A stretch of 64,000 nt of DNA from NCBI GenBank assembly GCA_963801065.1, contig CAWDDG010000004.1, positions 248,001-312,000 of the forward strand, written 5' to 3'. Positions within the stretch are counted from its first letter, which is position 1; each line of letters starts with the position of its first letter. A program made the position numbers and the translations under genes. Source of the DNA: CAWDDG01 sp963801065 (GTDB taxonomy: Bacteria > Actinomycetota > Actinomycetes > Jiangellales > Jiangellaceae). The notes under the pieces are model-generated. The model had not been told where the DNA came from. It searched no databases and saw only the letters and a program-made list of their open reading frames with translations. Below, piece by piece: positions 19,283-26,668 of this stretch.

Positions 19283-19418
19283 CCCCCGTTGATCATGCAA
19301 CTCCTGCGCGACACGCCGACAGCTGACAACGGCCCGAATGGACGGCGCGCTGCCTCGGGATGGCTCGAGCCCGGCGTCGTGTCGGCGTGTCGCGCAGGAG
19401 TTGCATGATCAACGGGGG
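19283..19418. repeat. 39-bp perfect inverted repeat between hutU and M20 gene
   Basis: Left arm 19283-19321 (CCCCCGTTGATCATGCAACT...) and right arm 19380-19418 are exact reverse complements, separated by 58 bases. The right arm contains the hutU stop codon (read on the minus strand). The left arm contains a second copy of the same sequence upstream of the M20 start, with a GGAG box and an in-frame ATG. It looks like a mobile or REP/BIME-type element rather than a terminator, since no T-run follows. Confidence 0.85.
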
Positions 19419-21076
19419 TCTTCGCGCATGGGAATGCGGACGCCCCGGGCGTCTGCGACAACGGTGGCCGCCTGGTACCCGGCGTCGGCGTGCCGGATCA
19501 CCCCCATGCCCGGGTCATTGGTCAGCACGCGCGCGATCTTCTCGCCGGCCAGCGGCGTCCCGTCCGCGACGGTCACCTGGCCGGCGTGGATCGAGCGCCC
19601 GATGCCGACCCCACCGCCGTGGTGGATCGACACCCAGGTCGCTCCCGACGCGGTGTTGACCAGAGCATTGAGCAGCGGCCAGTCGGCGATCGCGTCGGAT
19701 CCGTCCGCCATCGCCTCGGTCTCGCGGTACGGCGAAGCGACCGACCCGCAGTCGAGATGGTCGCGGCCGATCACGACCGGCGCGCGCAGCTCCCCCGACG
19801 CCACCATGTGGTTGAACCGCTCGCCGGCCCGGTCGCGCTCGCCGTAGCCGAGCCAGCAGATCCGCGCCGGGAGCCCCTGAAAGTGCACCTGTTCACCGGC
19901 CAGCCTGATCCACCGTGCCAGCGACTCGTTCTCGGGGAACAGCTCCAGGACGGCAGCGTCGGTCGCGGCGATGTCGGCCGGGTCGCCCGAGAGCGCCACC
20001 CAGCGGAACGGGCCCTTGCCCTCGCAGAACAGCGGCCGGATGTAGGCGGGCACGAAGCCCGGGAAGTCGAACGCGCGAGCGTAGCCCGCCAGCCGGGCCT
20101 CGCCCCGGATCGAGTTGCCGTAGTCGAACACCTCGGCACCGGCATCGAGGAATCCCACCATCGCCTCGACATGCGTAGCCATCGACTCCCGCGCGCGCGT
20201 CGTGAAGCCGGCCGGATCCTTCACCCGTTCGGCCGACCAGTCCCCGAACGAAACGCCCCGCGGCAGGTACGCCAGTGGGTCGTGCGCACTGGTCTGGTCG
20301 GTGACGACGTCGACGTCCGCGCCGCGCGCCAGCAGGTCTGGGAGGACGTCCGCCGCGTTGCCCAGCACGCCGATCGAGAGCGGCTGTCGAGCGTCGCGGG
20401 CCTCGTACGCGAGCCGTAATGCCTCGTCCACCGAGGACGCCTCGACATCGAGGTAGTGGTGCTCGAGCCGGCGGGCGATCCGGGACGGATCGCACTCGAC
20501 GACGATCGCCACCCCGCCATTCATGGTGACGGCCAGCGGCTGGGCGCCTCCCATGCCGCCGAGCCCGGCCGTCAACGTGATCGTTCCGGCGAGCGTGCCG
20601 TCGAACCGCTTGGCGGCCACTGCGGCGAAGGTCTCGTAGGTGCCCTGCAGGATCCCCTGCGTGCCGATGTAGATCCACGAGCCGGCCGTCATCTGCCCGT
20701 ACATGGTCAGGCCGAGCGCCTCGAGGCGCCGGAACTCCTCCCAGGTGGCCCAGTCGCCAACCAGGTTGGAGTTGGCGATGAGCACGCGCGGCGCCCACTC
20801 GTGCGTACGCATGACGCCGACCGGCCGGCCTGACTGAACGAGCATCGTCTCGTCGTTCTCGAGGTCCGTCAGAGTCCGGATGAGTGCCTCGAAACTCGGC
20901 CAGTCCCGGGCCGCCCGGCCGGTGCCGCCGTAGACGACGAGGTCCTCGGGGTGCTCGGCAACCTCCGGGTCGAGGTTGTTCTGCAGCATCCGCAGGGCTG
21001 CTTCCTGCGGCCAGCCCTTGGCGTGCAGAGCCGTCCCCCGCGGCGCGGTGACGGTACGCGGTCCAGCGGTCGTCAT
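19409..21076 (-). CDS. hutU: Urocanate hydratase HutU
   Basis: Urocanase hydrates urocanate to imidazolone propionate using tightly bound NAD+. The 555-residue protein is full length. It has VVYGGTGRAARDWPSFEAL, the NAD-binding region TLTAGLGGMGGAQPLAVTMNGG, and the C-terminal DHLDCGSVASPYRETEAMADGSDAIADWPLLNAL with the active-site cysteine. The start is ATG 21076 with a GAGGAG site. It follows hutH by 42 bp. The last residues REDPR and the stop are encoded by one arm of the 39-bp inverted repeat, so the element set the gene's 3' end. Confidence 0.97.
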   Translation of the reverse strand: MTTAGPRTVTAPRGTALHAKGWPQEAALRMLQNNLDPEVAEHPEDLVVYGGTGRAARDWPSFEALIRTLTDLENDETMLVQSGRPVGVMRTHEWAPRVLIANSNLVGDWATWEEFRRLEALGLTMYGQMTAGSWIYIGTQGILQGTYETFAAVAAKRFDGTLAGTITLTAGLGGMGGAQPLAVTMNGGVAIVVECDPSRIARRLEHHYLDVEASSVDEALRLAYEARDARQPLSIGVLGNAADVLPDLLARGADVDVVTDQTSAHDPLAYLPRGVSFGDWSAERVKDPAGFTTRARESMATHVEAMVGFLDAGAEVFDYGNSIRGEARLAGYARAFDFPGFVPAYIRPLFCEGKGPFRWVALSGDPADIAATDAAVLELFPENESLARWIRLAGEQVHFQGLPARICWLGYGERDRAGERFNHMVASGELRAPVVIGRDHLDCGSVASPYRETEAMADGSDAIADWPLLNALVNTASGATWVSIHHGGGVGIGRSIHAGQVTVADGTPLAGEKIARVLTNDPGMGVIRHADAGYQAATVVADARGVRIPMREDPR

Positions 21077-21118
21077 GATCGGCTCCTCAGGGGTATCGGC
21101 GCAGACTCATCAAGGCCG

Positions 21119-22699
21119 TCATCGGAGCGGCCCCGTCGTCGTCTCGGCCGCCGCAATCAGGGCGCCGGACCGCACCAGGCCGACGACGGCGTCGATCTCG
21201 GGGGCCAGATGACGGTCGGCGCCGGGCCCGTCCACGTGCTGACGGACGGCGTCGCGGACCGCGCCGGTTCCGGCGGCCGGCAGCAGGGGTGCTCGCAGGT
21301 CGAGCGCCCGAGCCGCCGTCAGGATCTCGACGGCAAGGACGTGGGCCAGCCCGTCGACGGAGCGGCGCAGCTTGCGGGCGGCGCTCCAGCCCATCGAGAC
21401 GTGGTCCTCCTGCATCGCGCTCGACGGGATCGAGTCCACAGAGGCGGGTACCGCCAGGCGCTTCAGCTCGGACACGATCGCCGCCTGCGTGTACTGCGCG
21501 ATCATGTGGCCGGAGTCGACGCCCGGGTCGTCGGCGAGGAAGGCGGGAAGCCCGCCATTGCGGGCGACGTCGAGGAACCGGTCGGTGCGTCGCTCGCTGA
21601 TACTGGCCACGTCGGCCGCGGCGATCGCCAGGAAGTCCAGCACGTAGCCGACCGGTGCGCCGTGGAAGTTGCCATTCGACTCGACCCTGCCGTCAAGTGT
21701 CACGACCGGGTTGTCGACTGCCGCCGCGAGCTCACGTCCGGCCACGATCTCCGCGTGGGCCACCGTGTCCCGCGCGGCGCCGTGGACCTGCGGCGAACAG
21801 CGCAACGAGTAGGCGTCCTGCACGCGTGTGCAGTCGGGTCCGCGATGGCTCGCGACGACTCCGGAGCCCTCGAGCAGCGACCGCAGGTTCGCGGCCGAGT
21901 CTGCCTGGCCTGGATGGGGGCGCAGCGCCAGCAGGTCGGCGGCGAAGACCCGATCCGTTCCCAGCAGGGCCTCGACGCTCATCGCGGCAGCGACGTCGGC
22001 CGTGCGGAGCAGAGTCCGCAGGTCGTGCGCGGCGAGGATCAACATGCCGAGCATGCCGTCCGTCCCGTTGATCAGGGCCAGCCCTTCCTTCTCCGCAAGC
22101 TGGACCGGCTCGATGCCCGCGTCGCGCAATGCGTCGGCGGCGGGCCGGAGGGCCCCGTCCGTCGTACGCACGTCACCCTCGCCCATCAGCGCGAGCGCGC
22201 AATGCGCGAGCGGCGCCAGGTCGCCCGAGCAGCCCAGGCTTCCGTACTCGCGGACGGCGGGCGTGATCCCGCCATCGATCATGGCCGCGTACGCGGCGGC
22301 GGTCGTCGTACGCACGCCGGTGCGACCAGTGGCAAGTGTCGACAGCCGCAGCAGCATGAGCGCTCGGACCACCTCACGTTCCACCTCCGGCCCGGAGCCG
22401 GCCGCGTGGCTACGGATCAAGCTGCGCTGCAGCTGAGCCCGCAGGTCGTGCGGTATGTGCCTCGTCGCGAGCGCGCCGAACCCGGTCGAGACGCCGTAGT
22501 AGGGAACGTCGGCGACGGCGAGGTGCTCGACGACTTCCCGGCTCTTGGCGATCTCGGCCAGCGCCTCGCCGGTGAGCTCGACGCCGGCGCCGCGCCGGGC
22601 GACCGCGACGACATCGTCGGGGCTGAGCGGTCCCGGCCCGACCTCGACCTTGGAGATGACGGCCACGCCGCCGACGCGGCCCGAATGGTGGACACCCAT
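21119..22699 (-). CDS. hutH: Histidine ammonia-lyase HutH
   Basis: HutH removes ammonia from L-histidine to give urocanate, the first committed step. The 526-residue protein has the MIO-forming triad within GSLGCSGDLAPLAH (Cys157-Ser158-Gly159 by the ATG 22699 start). The first position is Cys instead of the textbook Ala, which I recall also in actinobacterial histidases. Other signatures are YYGVSTGFGALA, EKEGLALINGTDGMLG, RVQDAYSLRCSPQVHGA and SSAMQEDHVSMGW. A GTG at 22666 is an equally good start. It heads the minus-strand hut operon. Confidence 0.96.
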   Translation of the reverse strand: MGVHHSGRVGGVAVISKVEVGPGPLSPDDVVAVARRGAGVELTGEALAEIAKSREVVEHLAVADVPYYGVSTGFGALATRHIPHDLRAQLQRSLIRSHAAGSGPEVEREVVRALMLLRLSTLATGRTGVRTTTAAAYAAMIDGGITPAVREYGSLGCSGDLAPLAHCALALMGEGDVRTTDGALRPAADALRDAGIEPVQLAEKEGLALINGTDGMLGMLILAAHDLRTLLRTADVAAAMSVEALLGTDRVFAADLLALRPHPGQADSAANLRSLLEGSGVVASHRGPDCTRVQDAYSLRCSPQVHGAARDTVAHAEIVAGRELAAAVDNPVVTLDGRVESNGNFHGAPVGYVLDFLAIAAADVASISERRTDRFLDVARNGGLPAFLADDPGVDSGHMIAQYTQAAIVSELKRLAVPASVDSIPSSAMQEDHVSMGWSAARKLRRSVDGLAHVLAVEILTAARALDLRAPLLPAAGTGAVRDAVRQHVDGPGADRHLAPEIDAVVGLVRSGALIAAAETTTGPLR

Positions 22700-22912
22700 G
22701 CCGCCATTGTGACCGGCGGCTCGTTCGCCGCCTCCCCGACCTGGTCCCGGCCTGTCTTCTCCGCTACTCGCGCGGATCGCACAGTCCGCGCTCGTCGAGC
22801 GACACGGCAGCAATTGATCTGCCCGAGGGGCTTGCCTCCGCATCGAGAACCGGGATGATATGGCTGGCCCGGACCGGCCCGGGATCAATCCCACCCCTGT
22901 AGAGGAGCCCTC

Positions 22913-23533
22913 GTGGCAGCAACAACGTCCGGTTTCGCAGCGCTTCCGCTCCACCGCAAGATCGCTCTCGGCGGCGCGATCGTCCTGTTCATCGACCTCT
23001 TCCTGCCGTGGTGGACGTTCTCGATCGACAGCACCTCCGCAAACGCGTGGGACAGCGGCCTCGGGATCCTCACCGGCATCCTTCTCATCGCGCTCGTCGT
23101 CTGGGAGGTTCTGCGCCTCACCGGCAATGCGCCCGAGATCGGCATCACGCCGGACCTCGTCACTGCGGTCCTGGCGGGCCTCGCCGCGCTCTTCGCGCTC
23201 ATCGTGTTCTTCGACGCCGTGGGCGACGCCGGAATCGGCGCCTGGATCGGGCTCATCCTGCTGCTGGCCCTCGGGTACGCGGCCTACCTCGCGTTCACCG
23301 CCGGCCGCGGCCGCGAGATGATCAGCGAGGCGCCGGCCCGCGACCAGGTCACGCCGCCGACGACCGACGCGGCGACCACCGACCGCCCCGTCGTCGACGA
23401 GCCGTTCGCCACGTACCCGCCGGTCGACGAGCCGTTCGTCGCGTACCCGCCGGTCGACGAGCCACTCGGCGAGCAGCCGCCGACGCGGCCCCGCCCGTAC
23501 GACCCACCGCGCGACCAGCCACCCACCCTGTAA
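22913..23533 (+). CDS. Membrane protein with Pro-rich tandem-repeat tail
   Basis: A 206-residue protein with four predicted helices (about residues 15-135) of the DUF5336/DUF4870-like small actinobacterial type. A cytoplasmic or exposed Pro/Asp-rich tail of about 70 residues follows. The tail has a decameric unit PPVDEPF-x-x-Y repeated about two and a half times, encoded by 30-nt direct repeats around 23398-23470. The GTG at 22913 has a GAGGAG site. It is divergent from hutH. No function is assigned to relatives; the variable tail may be an interaction segment. Confidence 0.65.
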   Translation: MAATTSGFAALPLHRKIALGGAIVLFIDLFLPWWTFSIDSTSANAWDSGLGILTGILLIALVVWEVLRLTGNAPEIGITPDLVTAVLAGLAALFALIVFFDAVGDAGIGAWIGLILLLALGYAAYLAFTAGRGREMISEAPARDQVTPPTTDAATTDRPVVDEPFATYPPVDEPFVAYPPVDEPLGEQPPTRPRPYDPPRDQPPTL

Positions 23534-23606
23534 CGAAGGCCGGCCGTCGCGCGAGCCGGCGGAAAATCGCGGAAGTTGAGACGAACGCGGAGCGGGCGTC
23601 TAGAGA

Positions 23607-23640
23607 GCGATCCATGGCACGCTTTCCTGCCATGGATCGC
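23607..23640. repeat. 13-bp inverted repeat after membrane-protein gene
   Basis: GCGATCCATGGCA and its exact complement TGCCATGGATCGC flank an 8-base loop. No T-run follows, so this is a weak candidate for a terminator; it could equally be an operator before the PPOX-fold gene 86 bp downstream. Confidence 0.55.
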
Positions 23641-23725
23641 GGAGCCCGCGCAGCGTTCGCCTCACATTCCGCCCCCTAAGGCAGCGCGTCGACGTCTGTC
23701 GGAGCAACGCGGCACAGTTTGCGGT

Positions 23726-24244
23726 ATGTACGAAACGGATCCAGAGCTCGGCGCGCTCCAGGAGCTGCTCGACGCGTCGCTCGCCCGATCGACCGAGCAC
23801 CTGCGCTCGATCGTCACGCCCGGTGAACGCACGCTGACCGCTGAGCAGCTCGTCGCCGTCCTGACCGGCATGTGCACGCTGTCGGCGGCGACCGTCACTG
23901 CGCACGGGGAGCCTCGGATCAGCGGGGTCGACGGTCACTTCCTCCGCGGCCGCTGGGTCTTCACCACCTCAGGCACGGCGGCCAAGACGCGGCACCTTCG
24001 TGCCCGCCCCGGCATCAGCGTTGCGCACATTCGCGGCGACGACCTGGGGGTGTTCACACATGGCACGGCCGAGTTCCTCGATCCCGACCACCCCGACTTC
24101 GCGGCAATCGAGCAGCATCTCGTCCAGCACTACGGCAGCTCGCCGTCCAGCTGGGGCGACGAGATCGTCTACCTGCGGGTCCGGCCGACCTGGATGGTCG
24201 CGTATGCGTTCGAGCCGGCGAAGCTGCTCTCTGACCAGGCGTAG
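23726..24244 (+). CDS. Pyridoxamine 5'-phosphate oxidase-fold protein
   Basis: A 172-residue split-barrel flavin/F420-binding protein. The core strands read VTAHGEPRISGVDGHFLRGRWVFTT, then GTAAKTRHLRARPGISVAHIRGDDLGVFTHGTAEF, typical of PNPOx-like proteins in which the Lys/Arg-rich turn contacts the flavin phosphate. The family covers flavin/F420-dependent reductases and haem-degradation proteins, so the substrate stays open. The ATG at 23726 is the only reasonable start. It is convergent with the broken GNAT gene. Confidence 0.8.
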   Translation: MYETDPELGALQELLDASLARSTEHLRSIVTPGERTLTAEQLVAVLTGMCTLSAATVTAHGEPRISGVDGHFLRGRWVFTTSGTAAKTRHLRARPGISVAHIRGDDLGVFTHGTAEFLDPDHPDFAAIEQHLVQHYGSSPSSWGDEIVYLRVRPTWMVAYAFEPAKLLSDQA

Positions 24245-24279
24245 CAGCTGTCACGCTCCGCCCGCTCAGCATCCGCGCC

Positions 24280-24796
24280 TCATCCGGTCTGCCGCGCCAC
24301 CCGAGGGTCGATCAGGCGGTGCAGGCGGTACGCCGTCGTCCGGAAGCCGCGACGTGGCAAGAACACTGACGCCGTCAGGTTCGCCGCCCTCCAGTCGATG
24401 ACGCACAACTCGAGCCCTCGCTCTGCCGCCCACGTCAGAGCGCGCTCGCACAGCGCACGGCCGACACCGGTTCCCCGCACGCGTGGCAGCGTCGCGGCGA
24501 CGATCAGCTCGACGGTGCCCGCCGGCTTGAGCATCGAGCCCTCGTCGGCCGGCACTGGTCGCATCGAGACGAACCCGAGCACCTCGCCGGCGTGACGCGG
24601 CCGCCCTCGAGGGCAACCGCGCCATCTCCCTTGGGGTCAAGAGCGCCGTGGAGGAGCTGCTCACAGAGCCGTGGATCTTCATATTCGGGGCTAGCAGGGG
24701 CTCGGACATCCGGTCCCGCCGATGTCGACCGGCCAGCAGCAGCGCGGCCGTCGGCACGTCGTCGTCGACGAAGGATCTGATCTGCACGCGGGTCAC
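24280..24796 (-). pseudogene. GNAT acetyltransferase, broken by two frameshifts
   Basis: Three frames must be joined. The start is MTRVQIRSFVDDDVPTAALLLAGRHRRDR (ATG 24796). The middle, EYEDPRLCEQLLHGALDPKGDGAVALEGGR, is in a second frame. The acetyl-CoA-binding end, GTVELIVAATLPRVRGTGVGRALCERAL to the stop at 24280, is in a third. The GNAT motif A (R-G-T-G-V-G-R-A) is intact. Joined, it is a normal-length acetyltransferase. The frameshifts near 24690 and 24600 are single-base events, so recent decay or indel errors are both possible. Confidence 0.65.
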
Positions 24797-24829
24797 CGTA
24801 GGCGACGACCCGCTCCACGGGACATCCGA

Positions 24830-25024
24830 CTACGACAGCCGCGCACGCTGCATGCGAGCGAGCCGGTTGAGGTAAGCAGACAGCCGGGCCGACCGGCGAG
24901 CCCATCGCTCCATCCGGCGGGCCCGGACCACGCGGATGGCGGCGCGCTCGCGCTCGGCGGCCTCCATCAGCTCGGCGTGGTCGTCGGCATGAAGGGCATG
25001 AACCTCGTACGGGTATGGCGACAT
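24830..25024 (-). CDS. Small basic hypothetical protein
   Basis: A 64-residue protein starting MSPYPYEVHALHADDHAEL from the ATG at 25024, six bases after a strong GGAGGAAG site. The C-terminal half is an Arg-rich helix (RVVRARRMERWARRSARLSAYLNRLARMQRARL) that could bind nucleic acid or membrane phosphate groups. It follows the DUF4097 gene on the same strand with 57 bp between them and may be the last gene of the RHH-DUF4097 unit. I do not recognise a family. Confidence 0.55.
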   Translation of the reverse strand: MSPYPYEVHALHADDHAELMEAAERERAAIRVVRARRMERWARRSARLSAYLNRLARMQRARLS

Positions 25025-25081
25025 GGCTTCCTCCATTTCACTGGTTTCGAACCTAGGACCCGGCACTGACACACCGAGGCC

Positions 25082-25939
25082 CTAGCCGGCTCGGCGGATC
25101 GTGATGTCGCCACTGGCCGTGCGGGCCGTGACGAGCAGGCGGCGGTCGGTGTCGCCAGGCGCATCCGCGGGGTCGAGTTCCGAGTGCACGCGGCCACTTA
25201 TCGACGAGCAGTCGAGCTTGACGGCGGTGCCGTCGACGACGCCGACGGCCACGTCACCGGAGGCCGTCGACACCTCCAGTTGACCCTCGCTGGCACCGCC
25301 GACCACGACATCGCCGGACGCGGACTTGGCGCCGATCCGGCCACGGGCGGAGCCCAACTCGATGTCGCCCGAGCTACTCGAGAAACGAGCGTTCGCTCCG
25401 ACGTCCTCGACCCGGATGTCGCCCGAGGCGGCCTGCAGGTCGATGTCGCTGGACGCGCGGCGCACGCCGATGTTGCCGGAACCCGACTTCACCGACGCGG
25501 CGCGCACGTCGTCGATGCGCACGTCTCCGCTGCCGGACCGGACGCGCGCGTCGCCACACGAGTCGACGGACACGTCGCCGGAGCCGGACTCGACGTTGAC
25601 CGCCCCGAACCTGCCTTCGAGGCGCACGTCGGCCGAGCCGACGCCGACCTCGACGCTGCTGCCCGCCGGCACGGTCACGCGAACCTCGATGGGTGGCTCC
25701 CGGCGGACGATGCCCCGACCGTGTGGGATAGCGATTCGTAGAGACGCGTCGCGGTGGTACATGACGCGCGTCCGGGCGATCACGTCGAGAGCGTCCTCGT
25801 CCCCCGGCCGAGCTGGCTGCAGGTCGACGACGGCGTCGGTCACGTCCGCGGCCGTGACGAGTACGTCACCTGCGCCGAGCCGCACCGACACGGCAAGCGC
25901 CCCGGCGGTGGGAAACTTCTGCGGGTAGTCGACGGTCAT
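25082..25939 (-). CDS. DUF4097 beta-strand-repeat protein
   Basis: A 285-residue protein made almost wholly of short beta repeats with the motif S-G-S-G-D-V/I or A-S-G-D-V/I every 18-20 residues, the DUF4097 (putative adhesin) right-handed helix fold. No signal peptide or membrane anchor is present, unlike the adhesin-type relatives, so a cytoplasmic role is likely. The ATG at 25939 follows GGAGAG. It starts 24 bp after the RHH gene stop, so the two are one operon. This pairing is familiar in actinobacteria, but its function is unknown. Confidence 0.8.
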   Translation of the reverse strand: MTVDYPQKFPTAGALAVSVRLGAGDVLVTAADVTDAVVDLQPARPGDEDALDVIARTRVMYHRDASLRIAIPHGRGIVRREPPIEVRVTVPAGSSVEVGVGSADVRLEGRFGAVNVESGSGDVSVDSCGDARVRSGSGDVRIDDVRAASVKSGSGNIGVRRASSDIDLQAASGDIRVEDVGANARFSSSSGDIELGSARGRIGAKSASGDVVVGGASEGQLEVSTASGDVAVGVVDGTAVKLDCSSISGRVHSELDPADAPGDTDRRLLVTARTASGDITIRRAG

Positions 25940-25963
25940 GATCTCTCCTCTTCTCACGAAGGT

Positions 25964-26440
25964 TCAGCGCACCCAGCCCGAGATGTGCCGGCCGGCGCGG
26001 ATGGTCGGGGCGGCGGCGGGGCCGTCCAGGGTTTGCGCAACGGCGCGGACCAGCCACGCGTTGACGGACAGGCCGTCCGCGGCGGCGGCGTCTTCGACCC
26101 GGGATTTGAGGGATTCCGGAAGTCGGAACGAGATCCGGGACGTGCCCTCGTCGCCCTCCGCGACCGGCCCGGTACGGGCCCGCCCACTGGGTGCCTCTCC
26201 GACGTCGGTGACGACGAGGTCCGGGTCGCGACCGCGCAGGCGCACCTCGACAACGGCCGCGTCGAGCTGAGCCGTGACCTCGGCGGCTGCCGTGCCGAGC
26301 GCCTCGAGCAGGACGAGCCGCAACGACGGCTCCAGGGCGTAGGACAACCGCTGCGAAGCATCGCGGACGTCGGCGCTTGCCGCCTCACCGGCGGCGGCGA
26401 GGTCGTGGCGCAGCGCTTCGACGAACGACGCAAGTTCCAT
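25964..26440 (-). CDS. Ribbon-helix-helix (HicB/CopG-like) regulator
   Basis: A 158-residue protein. The N-terminal 90 residues are a helical/beta region of unclear family (MELASFVEALRHDLAAAGE...). The C-terminal RHH segment is SRISFRLPESLKSRVEDAAAADGLSVNAWLVRAVAQTL, typical of CopG/HicB antitoxin-type DNA-binding domains. I use the ATG at 26440 because the upstream region holds repeated TGGCGTC boxes that look like operators; an ATG at 26491 would make them coding. No toxin-like HicA partner is adjacent; the partner is the DUF4097 protein. Confidence 0.78.
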   Translation of the reverse strand: MELASFVEALRHDLAAAGEAASADVRDASQRLSYALEPSLRLVLLEALGTAAAEVTAQLDAAVVEVRLRGRDPDLVVTDVGEAPSGRARTGPVAEGDEGTSRISFRLPESLKSRVEDAAAADGLSVNAWLVRAVAQTLDGPAAAPTIRAGRHISGWVR

Positions 26441-26448
26441 GACGTCAT

Positions 26449-26512
26449 CATGGCGTCGCTGTGGCGTCATGTCAAGCCATGCAGGCGTCACTCATGGCGG
26501 CCGCATGGCGTC
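26449..26512. promoter_or_regulatory. TGGCGTC box array upstream of the RHH regulator
   Basis: TGGCGTC occurs at 26451, 26462 and 26506, with AGGCGTC at 26483. Box spacings are 11, 21 and 23 bp, close to one or two helical turns. The ATGACGTCAT palindrome at 26438-26447 overlaps the start codon. Tandem half-sites on one helix face are the usual operator form for RHH autoregulators. Confidence 0.6.
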
Positions 26513-26522
26513 GTGCACCAAC

Positions 26523-26649
26523 CTGTCAGGCCTGACAACTCTCTGACCTGGACTGATGCGACCTGGGGTCCTGACAAGCTGCGCTGGCCGCGACCTGTCA
26601 GGGCGGCTCGAAGCTCCGCCGCAGGTCGACGAATCCGCCGGCCTGACAG
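26523..26649. repeat. Two REP-like elements, divergent copies, in intergenic DNA
   Basis: Copy one (26523-26578) begins CTGTCAGG and ends CCTGACAAG. Copy two (26595-26649, reverse orientation, 55 nt) begins CTGTCAGG and ends CCTGACAG. Each therefore has 8-bp inverted ends around a central GACCTG-type block. Copy one aligns with the 56-nt element in the M20 gene. Confidence 0.6.
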
Positions 26650-26668
26650 GTCGAGGGGAGACGCGGGC

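Noticed and set aside
19283..19418. Rho-independent terminator between hutU and the M20 gene
   Set aside because: Arms are far longer than needed, the loop is 58 bases and no T-run follows; an inverted-repeat element fits better.
23398..23470. 30-nt direct repeats, considered as a CRISPR array
   Set aside because: Repeats are contiguous without spacers and in frame, encoding the PPVDEPF decapeptide tail.
25964..26491. Classical HicAB toxin-antitoxin pair
   Set aside because: The RHH protein is present but no HicA-like double-stranded-RNA-binding toxin is adjacent; the partner is a DUF4097 protein.
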